Assembly: GCA_021776015.1 (NCBI GenBank)
Contig: JAJFGT010000250.1
Span: forward strand, 1 to 7,426
Source: Alphaproteobacteria bacterium
GTDB taxonomy: Bacteria; Pseudomonadota; Alphaproteobacteria; Micavibrionales; Micavibrionaceae
Length of the DNA stretch: 7,426 nt
Direction: 5' to 3'
The notes under the pieces are model-generated. The model was not told the DNA's origin, made no database searches, and worked only from the letters and a program-made list of their open reading frames with translations. How positions within the stretch are numbered: the first letter of the stretch is position 1; each line of letters opens with the position of its first letter. Position numbers and translations under genes: made by a program. Of this stretch, positions 1-4,908 are shown in pieces.

Positions 1-1
1 T

Positions 2-1090
2 GAATACGAATTTCCTCATGAGGGAAGTGCGCAAGACAAGCTGTCTTTTTGTACCCGTTATGCTATTTTAGCACCCTCTGTTTACAATACACAGCCGTGG
101 CAATTTGAGGTAAAAGGTAATGAATGTCGTCTATATGCAGATCGTCGTTATGCTTTGCCTGTGATTGATCCCGATGACCGCTCTCTTATTATTTCTTGTT
201 CTGCCGCCCTCTTTAATCTTCGCCTTGCTCTTCATTATTTTGGATATGATGAAAAAACAGAGTTTATGCCAAATAAAGATGATGAAAATTTATTAGCAAA
301 AGTAACTCTTGGAGATAAGATCGAGAGTCAGAATGATCAGGATAAAAATCAAGACCAAGATTTATTTAAGGCCATTACAGAATTTGCTGAGAATAAAGGG
401 GCTTTTCTGGATAAGCCTGTATCTAAAGAAGATATAGATGATTTCAAGACAGCTTGTTCTGCGGAAGGTGCTTGGCTTTATGTCTGTGATTCATTTGAGA
501 AAAATACCATTATAAATATGGTAGCAGAAGCCGACCATATTCAATCCATGAACAAAAATTTTAGACGTGAACTTTGTATGTGGGCGGATAAGAGACGAGA
601 AGAAAGTTTCGATGGTGTTCCAGAATATGGACGTAATTTTTCTAGTATGATGAATCAATTTACACCTCATATCATTCGTCGCTTTACAGGAGCAGATAAA
701 GAAGCTGTCTCAGATGCTGATTTTTCTGACGGTGTTCCATTATTAGTGATTTTAGGTACAGTCTCAGGAGGAGCGGAAGAACGTATAATGACAGGGCAAG
801 CTCTCATGCGTTTTTGTTTATTAGCTCAAGTTAAAGGCTTATCTGTTTCATCTCTAAATCAGGTTTGTGAAGTTCCTGAAATGAGACTTAGATTGCATGA
901 TGAAATTAACCAGCAAGGACGAGCTCATGTTATTTTACGAATTGGTTATGGAGGCAAAACGAAGCATCGTTCTCGCCGTCCATTGACCACATGTCTCAAA
1001 GTAAATGGTGTTCCTTATCAACCTGTATCTCTTACAGAAAAAACGAAAATATCACCCAAAAAGAAAATTTCGTGGCCATTTTTTCGTTAA
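2..1090 (+). CDS. Acg-family nitroreductase-like FMN protein (5'-partial)
   Basis: The frame is open from the first bases of the window, so the gene starts upstream; 362 residues are visible before the TAA. A TTG at 155 is not the real start, because conserved family sequence lies before it: APSVYNTQPW at visible residues 24-33, the usual flavin-binding region of Acg-type nitroreductases. Then come DPDDRSLIISCSAALFNLRL (about 56-75), DGVPEYGRN (about 204-212), a GQALMRFCLLAQVKGLS segment (about 265-281), and a C-terminal RIGYG followed by SRRPL (about 313-327). Members of this family, named after mycobacterial Acg, are double nitroreductase-fold proteins expected to bind FMN; their substrates are mostly unknown. 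An acidic, Asn/Gln-rich stretch lies near residues 108-121. The RxTNR-like motif usual before the second half is degenerate here (FAENKGAF). No signal peptide can be judged because the N-terminus is missing. It converges with the MerC-like gene. The family call is firm; the physiological role is unknown. Confidence 0.88.
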   Translation, partial: EYEFPHEGSAQDKLSFCTRYAILAPSVYNTQPWQFEVKGNECRLYADRRYALPVIDPDDRSLIISCSAALFNLRLALHYFGYDEKTEFMPNKDDENLLAKVTLGDKIESQNDQDKNQDQDLFKAITEFAENKGAFLDKPVSKEDIDDFKTACSAEGAWLYVCDSFEKNTIINMVAEADHIQSMNKNFRRELCMWADKRREESFDGVPEYGRNFSSMMNQFTPHIIRRFTGADKEAVSDADFSDGVPLLVILGTVSGGAEERIMTGQALMRFCLLAQVKGLSVSSLNQVCEVPEMRLRLHDEINQQGRAHVILRIGYGGKTKHRSRRPLTTCLKVNGVPYQPVSLTEKTKISPKKKISWPFFR

Positions 1091-1271
1091 AAAGACCTGA
1101 ATTATAGCTGCATTATGATAGAGGTAAAAAGGTGATACATTTTTTGTGTACTGCCTTGATTAGGTCTTTATGAGTGAATTTTTAGCTATAAATTTGAGGG
1201 TGAAATGACGTCGAAAGGTCTTTATTTTATAACAATGGGTTGTGTGTGTTTTATTGGTGTCCAGAAAGACC
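1091..1271. repeat. Four copies of GGTCTTT/AAAGACC in the convergent gap
   Basis: The 7-mer GGTCTTT occurs on the + strand at 1163-1169 and 1217-1223, and as its complement AAAGACC at 1091-1097 and 1265-1271. The two inner copies belong to a 10-bp direct repeat AGGTCTTTAT (1162-1171, 1216-1225). The outer copies sit directly after the nitroreductase stop and just inside the 3' end of the MerC-like gene. The first pair could form an 8-bp stem (1091-1098 with 1162-1169) and the second a 7-bp stem, but the loops of about 63 and 41 bases are long and no T-run follows, so these are not ordinary terminators. Chance is a real alternative. Confidence 0.3.
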
Positions 1272-1279
1272 GTAGATAA
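1205..1279 (+). CDS. Possible 24-residue small ORF (weak)
   Basis: An ATG at 1205 is preceded by a purine-rich GAGGGTGA that could act as a ribosome binding site at normal spacing. The frame encodes 24 residues beginning MTSKGLYFITMG, with a short hydrophobic stretch and a basic end (QKDRR), and stops at TAA 1277-1279. Its second half runs antisense over the last codons of the MerC-like gene. No convincing -35/-10 pair was found upstream, and nothing identifies a family. It is listed only because the start context is good in an otherwise empty gap; it may well be chance. Confidence 0.13.
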   Translation: MTSKGLYFITMGCVCFIGVQKDRR

Positions 1280-1631
1280 TGATGTTTATCAGAAATAAAA
1301 ATGTTGCTCCTAGTAGGATGTAGGATGATGTTTTTTTCTTAGGTTTACAGGATGCATGAACACAAGAAGTTGTCGTACAATCTAATCGTCGACTATAAGC
1401 TTGAAGAGTCCATCCTAAAACAAGAATAGAGCCAGAAAGAATGAGAATAGAATGTTCCCATTCATGTAAAACTTCATGAATTCCAGAGAAAGAAGAGGGA
1501 AGAATCCCAATCAGTCCAAATCCTGATAAGAGGCTTAAAATACTAAAGAGTGCAGGAAGACCACAGCAAAAAATATGCGTCGTTTGTGAAGCTATCACGG
1601 CCCAACCAATATGAATTTGCAATCGTTCCAT
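1251..1631 (-). CDS. MerC-domain small membrane protein, putative metal handling
   Basis: This 126-residue protein looks like a MerC-domain inner-membrane protein. MerC proteins are small multi-pass proteins of mercury resistance loci, and related stand-alone proteins occur in many Proteobacteria with uncertain metal and role. Hydrophobic segments lie at about residues 8-24, 27-45, 60-78 and 103-122, consistent with three or four membrane spans. Likely metal-binding residues are the HIFCC motif (His19, Cys22, Cys23) followed by GLP, the conserved-looking HEVLHEWEH (52-60), and a polar loop with CX4CX4C (Cys85, Cys90, Cys95) plus His92. No merR, merT, merP or merA gene is visible nearby, so a mercury-specific role is not supported. 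The ATG start at 1631 has a loose purine-rich site (AAAGAGAAAG) upstream. It follows the TcpQ-domain gene by 71 bp, a gap holding a dyad that may be its operator. Family fairly likely; function inferred. Confidence 0.72.
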   Translation of the reverse strand: MERLQIHIGWAVIASQTTHIFCCGLPALFSILSLLSGFGLIGILPSSFSGIHEVLHEWEHSILILSGSILVLGWTLQAYSRRLDCTTTSCVHASCKPKKKTSSYILLGATFLFLINIIIYGLSGHQ

Positions 1632-1659
1632 TTTGCTTTCTCTTTTTACATGCTAAGTG

Positions 1660-1686
1660 AAACCTATACTTACAAGATATAGGTTT
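1660..1686 (-). promoter_or_regulatory. 9+9-bp dyad upstream of the MerC-like gene, candidate operator
   Basis: AAACCTATA (1660-1668) and TATAGGTTT (1678-1686) are perfect inverted arms around a 9-bp centre. The element lies 28 bp before the MerC-like start codon and 17 bp after the TcpQ gene stop. Neither strand has a T-run after it, so an intrinsic terminator is unlikely. Its position before a possible metal-handling membrane protein suggests a binding site for a dimeric regulator. Members of the MerR and Fur/Zur groups bind dyads of comparable size, but the sequence and spacing match neither consensus well enough to assign it. No strong -35/-10 pair is evident around it. Confidence 0.42.
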
Positions 1687-1702
1687 GTAGAGCAATAAAA
1701 AA

Positions 1703-2899
1703 TTACTTAACTGTTAAAATAGAAGGACCATGTGGCCAATTAGGGTGTAATTTGACAGTAGGTTTTGGAGTGCGATCCTCATAACGGCCTAACAATGCTT
1801 GAACAGCCATAGGATATGTTCCTGTTAAGTCTATAGATTTTTCAATCGGGAAATCATAAGGGGTCTCCCAATAAACTTGAATATTTGCTTGGCTTGACCA
1901 TTTTTCTAGGACATTTCTAACTGTTTGTCCTGATTTGGCTTGAAAATTTATAATCTTCTTAGGATCAAATACGCGTGCAGATCCTTGATTAGAAAGGACA
2001 ATTTCAAATATGTTATTGTCAGTTGTTCCATTGTAAGTGGCTACATTTGATGGAATATCTGGATTTATTTTTTTGATAATACTCTCTTCCTCAATTGAAG
2101 AAACCGCATTTGGTAAAGGCTCATTCGTAGAGCTTGTTTCATTTGTAGCTGTTTCTTGAGTATCATAAGGCTGGATGTTTCCGCTTTGGCGTTGAACGAA
2201 GACTTCACGTCCAACGGAGGGTTCATATGATTCGAGTGATTCTGAAGAGGTGAGTGTATTCGATTCAGTTGTAGCTGTAGCTGTTATTTCATTGCCTTGA
2301 GCATGACGTCGAACAAAAACTTCTTCTTCAGAAGATGTAGGCAATGCCTGTGCTTCTTTAAGCTGCTCAGGTGCTTTAAGAGAAGGTTGAGTGGCGGGCA
2401 TTGTTTGTATGCTTATTTTTTGGTCTGAAATATAGGCGACAAGATCATGTGACTGAAGGGCATCATCTAAAACTTGATCCCAAGGCTTTCCACCTTTCCA
2501 TGTTAAAGGAAGGGCTGGATTAACATCTTTTCCAAAGGCGTACCCATAGGAAGGAGGAACAATAGAGGCCAAGGCATAACTTAAGGGGACGTCTTTTCCA
2601 AATCCTTCAATGATGTCTTTTTCAACTGGTTGTGTATCTTGATCTAGTGAAATAATATTAATGGGAGATGAAGAGGCTGGGCTCTCAATAGCTTGTTGTT
2701 CTGGTTGCTGAGATGTTTGAGGAAGGGCATCTTCTGTATTTGCCTCTATTGGAAGCATCAGCTCATCTTGGAGGGGTTGAATCTGTTCCGCCTCAACAGG
2801 GGGTTGCCATTGGAAACCAGCCAAGGCTTGCCCACTTACGAAAACAATACTTACAGCAATTGCTGTTAAAGATTTTGTAAAAATTTTAGAAAAACGCAC
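1703..2899 (-). CDS. Secreted TcpQ-domain protein with two related domains
   Basis: The start chosen is GTG at 2899, giving 398 residues. It has a ribosome site GGAGAG just upstream, lies downstream of the predicted promoter, and yields a clean signal peptide (basic MRFSKIFTK, hydrophobic core, cleavage after ALA at about residue 27). An in-frame ATG at 2932 adds 11 residues but has no ribosome site and would sit at the transcription start. There is no lipobox cysteine. The mature protein has a Gln/Glu/Pro-rich spacer, a domain at about 100-167 (from FGKDVPLSYALASIVPP to QKISIQ, with GGKPWDQVLDDAL), a Ser/Thr/Glu-rich linker with two EVFV repeats (193-203 and 232-241), and a C-terminal TcpQ-type domain at about 322-398 (SGQTVRNVLEKWSSQANIQVYW). 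TcpQ domains occur in periplasmic or outer-membrane partners of type IV pilus and secretion systems, but no such genes are visible here. An envelope location is well supported; the role is unknown. Confidence 0.72.
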   Translation of the reverse strand: MRFSKIFTKSLTAIAVSIVFVSGQALAGFQWQPPVEAEQIQPLQDELMLPIEANTEDALPQTSQQPEQQAIESPASSSPINIISLDQDTQPVEKDIIEGFGKDVPLSYALASIVPPSYGYAFGKDVNPALPLTWKGGKPWDQVLDDALQSHDLVAYISDQKISIQTMPATQPSLKAPEQLKEAQALPTSSEEEVFVRRHAQGNEITATATTESNTLTSSESLESYEPSVGREVFVQRQSGNIQPYDTQETATNETSSTNEPLPNAVSSIEEESIIKKINPDIPSNVATYNGTTDNNIFEIVLSNQGSARVFDPKKIINFQAKSGQTVRNVLEKWSSQANIQVYWETPYDFPIEKSIDLTGTYPMAVQALLGRYEDRTPKPTVKLHPNWPHGPSILTVK

Positions 2900-2904
2900 G
2901 TCTT

Positions 2905-2910
2905 CTCTCC
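2905..2910 (-). promoter_or_regulatory. Ribosome binding site that decides the GTG start of the TcpQ gene
   Basis: On the - strand GGAGAG lies five bases before a GTG at 2899-2897. The only competing ATG, at 2932-2930, has no purine-rich site upstream. This site, the promoter position and the signal peptide that begins at the GTG all point the same way. Confidence 0.55.
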
Positions 2911-2934
2911 ATTGTAAAATTATTATTTTCATCA

Positions 2935-2963
2935 GTAATAGACAAGTGTACAGGAAAAATCAA
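2935..2963 (-). promoter_or_regulatory. Predicted sigma70-type promoter of the TcpQ gene
   Basis: On the - strand, TTGATT (2963-2958) and TATTAC (2940-2935) are separated by exactly 17 bp; each matches four of six positions of the standard -35 and -10 boxes. Transcription would begin at about 2926-2930, giving a leader of roughly 30 bases before the GTG start at 2899. It sits in the 78-bp gap between the GNAT stop and that start codon. It would give the TcpQ gene its own expression in addition to any read-through from the operon. Confidence 0.45.
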
Positions 2964-2973
2964 TATTGATTTT
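2956..2973. promoter_or_regulatory. Perfect 18-bp palindrome over the -35 box, candidate operator
   Basis: AAAATCAATATTGATTTT is fully self-complementary and begins five bases after the GNAT stop codon. It covers the predicted -35 box of the TcpQ gene, which suits a repressor site. It could instead be a weak terminator for the upstream operon: folded with a 4-base loop it gives a 7-bp stem with only one GC pair, followed on the - strand by a short T-run. An operator, or a dual role, seems more likely than a terminator alone because the stem is so weak. Confidence 0.42.
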
Positions 2974-2977
2974 AATT

Positions 2978-3607
2978 CTAATATTTTACAGCATTTAAAC
3001 CATAGAGATTGTGATCTTGTCGTGTTCCATTAATCTCTGCATATTTTTTTGAAAATCCTTCTTTTTCAAAATGAAATCTTTCTAAAATATTTTGACTTTT
3101 TTCATTGTCCTTTAACGTTGCAGCATTGAGTCTTTGGAGATTTAACACATTAAAAGAAAAAGCTATAATAGCATTGAGTGCTTCACTCATAAGGCCTTTC
3201 CCTTCATGAGAGCCATCAATCCAATAACTTAAAGAAGAAAATTGAGCAGATCCTCTAATGATATTATTAACCCCAATTCCTCCAATGAGAATGTTTCCTT
3301 GTCGCTTTATGATGAGGAATGAGTATCCTCGATCCTCTTGCCATTCTTTATGTTGGTAGGCAATGCGGGATTCATAAGAGTCTTCTGTATTCCAATTATC
3401 TGCCCATTTAGGTTCAAAAGGTTGAAGGCGAACTTTATTATCAGTACGAACCTTAACCCATTCTTGATAACTATCTGTTTTTAGAGGGTGAAGGATAAGG
3501 TTATTCGTTGTTAAAAATGTATAACGAAAGGAAGGAAATCCTTCTATATGAGAGATTCCAAAAGTCTGCTCAAGATTCTGAAATGGGTATTCCAGTATAT
3601 GGTTCAT
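2978..3607 (-). CDS. RimJ/RimL-like GNAT N-acetyltransferase
   Basis: This 209-residue protein matches the RimJ/RimL branch of GNAT acetyltransferases, which move the acetyl group of acetyl-CoA to an N-terminal amino group, classically of ribosomal proteins. The visible order is the family's: LRPxxxxD-like start LHPLKTDSYQEW (39-50), RLQPFEPKWADNW (60-72), GGIGVNNIIRGSAQFSSLSYWI (109-130), the acetyl-CoA loop HEGKGLMSEAL (134-144), LNLQRLNAATLKDNEKSQNIL (155-175) and INGTRQDHNLYGL (192-204). The usual G-F after the last helix reads HF (RFHF). About 30 residues precede the first conserved strand, somewhat more than in many relatives. Its ATG is only 2 bp after the M16 stop (TAATAATG), so translation is probably coupled. 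An M16 peptidase followed by a RimJ-like gene is a pairing I recall from other alphaproteobacteria. The fold and branch are firm; the true substrate cannot be read from sequence. Confidence 0.88.
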   Translation of the reverse strand: MNHILEYPFQNLEQTFGISHIEGFPSFRYTFLTTNNLILHPLKTDSYQEWVKVRTDNKVRLQPFEPKWADNWNTEDSYESRIAYQHKEWQEDRGYSFLIIKRQGNILIGGIGVNNIIRGSAQFSSLSYWIDGSHEGKGLMSEALNAIIAFSFNVLNLQRLNAATLKDNEKSQNILERFHFEKEGFSKKYAEINGTRQDHNLYGLNAVKY

Positions 3608-3609
3608 TA

Positions 3610-4869
3610 TTATGCAGCCAATCTTTCTACAATATGTTCATAAGAGTCTAAATGATCTAAGTTTCCTAATGCTGCAACAGTTGGAGGCGTTGAAAAAATC
3701 TTTTGAGCAACACGCAGAATATCTTGTTCTTTTACAGCATCAATATCTGCGATACGTTTTTTGATATCAATGATTTCTCCTGTTTGTAAAATACTTTTCC
3801 CAAGCTGATCTGCACGGCGCTGAACAGATTCACGAGACATTAAGAGTCCCGCCTTCATTTGTGTTTTTGCACGTATAATTTCTTCGTCTTTAAGAGTTTG
3901 TGTAAGTTTTAAAATTTCATCTGTAATAACAGGAATTAAAGAGGATAATTCATGAGGGTTTGTCCCTGCATAAATTGCGAAGAGTCCTGTGTCAGAGCCT
4001 GACATGGCATAGGTACAAATATCATAGGCAAGTCCTCGTTTTTCTCGAACCTCTTGAAAAAGGCGAGAAGATGAACTCCCTCCCAAAATAGAGGAAAGTA
4101 AACGCATCGCAAAATAATCAGGATCGTGATACGAGATGTTTTCAAATCCTAAAAAGATATGTGTTTGTTCAAGATCTCGTACTTGTCTGATGTCTCCTGC
4201 GATATAATGTGGCTTTAGAATATTTCGTTCTTGATTTTTAGGAAGTTTATTAAAGAGGGACATAACCTGATCAACTAATTGATCATGGTCAATGGCTCCT
4301 GCTGCTGAAATAACCATTCGTTGAGGAGTATAGTTGTTTTGAATGTACTTAAAGAGGGTATCTTTAGACATGGCTTGGATTGTATCAACACTCCCTAGAA
4401 TAGGTAGTCCAAAGCTTTGTCCTTTAAAAGCTTCTGCTTGCGCGATGTCAAAAATATGATCATCTGGAGCATCTTGATACATTCCGATTTCTTGAATGAT
4501 GACTCCTCGTTCTCGTTCGATTTCATGATCAGGCATGGTTGAGTTTTGAAGCATATCGGCAATGATATTTAGCCCCAAGGAGTAATCATCTTTGAGCATA
4601 TGAACGTAATAGGCCGTTACTTCTCGACCTGTGTAAGCGTTCATTCGTCCACCCACATTTTCAATTTCTTCAGAGATTTGAAGCGCGTTCCGTGTATTTG
4701 TTCCTTTAAAGACCATGTGCTCTACCATATGAGCAACACCATTTGTATGTAGTTTCTCATGCCGTGCACCTGTTCCACACCACACACCTAACGACACTGT
4801 CTCAACAGAGTCCATAGGATCTGTAACAATAGTCAGTCCGTTCTCTAAGATTGTTTTTTGTATGGTCAT
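3610..4869 (-). CDS. M16-family zinc peptidase (processing-peptidase type)
   Basis: A 419-residue M16B-type metallopeptidase, the family of bacterial PqqL/YmxG-like proteins and the mitochondrial processing peptidase beta subunit. The inverted zinc motif HMVEH is present (His47, Glu50 as general base, His51), and the third zinc ligand Glu127 lies exactly 76 residues on, as in active family members. The second half carries the usual SSSSRLFQEVREKRGLAYDI block (about 265-284). Length is normal for a single-chain two-domain protein, and no signal peptide is seen, so it is probably cytoplasmic and degrades or trims peptides. The ATG at 4869 is preceded by AAGAAGG at a longish 12-base spacing. It lies 39 bp after the M32 gene and 2 bp before the GNAT gene in the same transcript. 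In several alphaproteobacteria I recall the equivalent gene following thrC; here an M32 peptidase occupies that place. Catalytic residues are complete, so it should be active; its natural substrate is unknown. Confidence 0.95.
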   Translation of the reverse strand: MTIQKTILENGLTIVTDPMDSVETVSLGVWCGTGARHEKLHTNGVAHMVEHMVFKGTNTRNALQISEEIENVGGRMNAYTGREVTAYYVHMLKDDYSLGLNIIADMLQNSTMPDHEIERERGVIIQEIGMYQDAPDDHIFDIAQAEAFKGQSFGLPILGSVDTIQAMSKDTLFKYIQNNYTPQRMVISAAGAIDHDQLVDQVMSLFNKLPKNQERNILKPHYIAGDIRQVRDLEQTHIFLGFENISYHDPDYFAMRLLSSILGGSSSSRLFQEVREKRGLAYDICTYAMSGSDTGLFAIYAGTNPHELSSLIPVITDEILKLTQTLKDEEIIRAKTQMKAGLLMSRESVQRRADQLGKSILQTGEIIDIKKRIADIDAVKEQDILRVAQKIFSTPPTVAALGNLDHLDSYEHIVERLAA

Positions 4870-4908
4870 ATACCCATTAATCCTTCTTAAATAATTTTTG
4901 TTTCATCA

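Noticed and set aside
1177..1194. Near-palindrome around TAGCTA in the convergent gap
   Set aside because: It has one mismatch, is almost entirely A/T, lacks a following T-run and is not near a promoter, so chance is the best explanation.
1251..1631. Mercury resistance operon
   Set aside because: Only a MerC-like protein is present; no regulator, periplasmic carrier or mercuric reductase gene lies in the window.
1660..1686. Intrinsic terminator of the TcpQ gene
   Set aside because: The stem is AT-rich with a 9-base loop and no T-run follows on the - strand; an operator fits better.
3936..4145. A 69-codon - strand frame inside the M16 gene
   Set aside because: It lies in another frame of a well-conserved peptidase and contains no family features.
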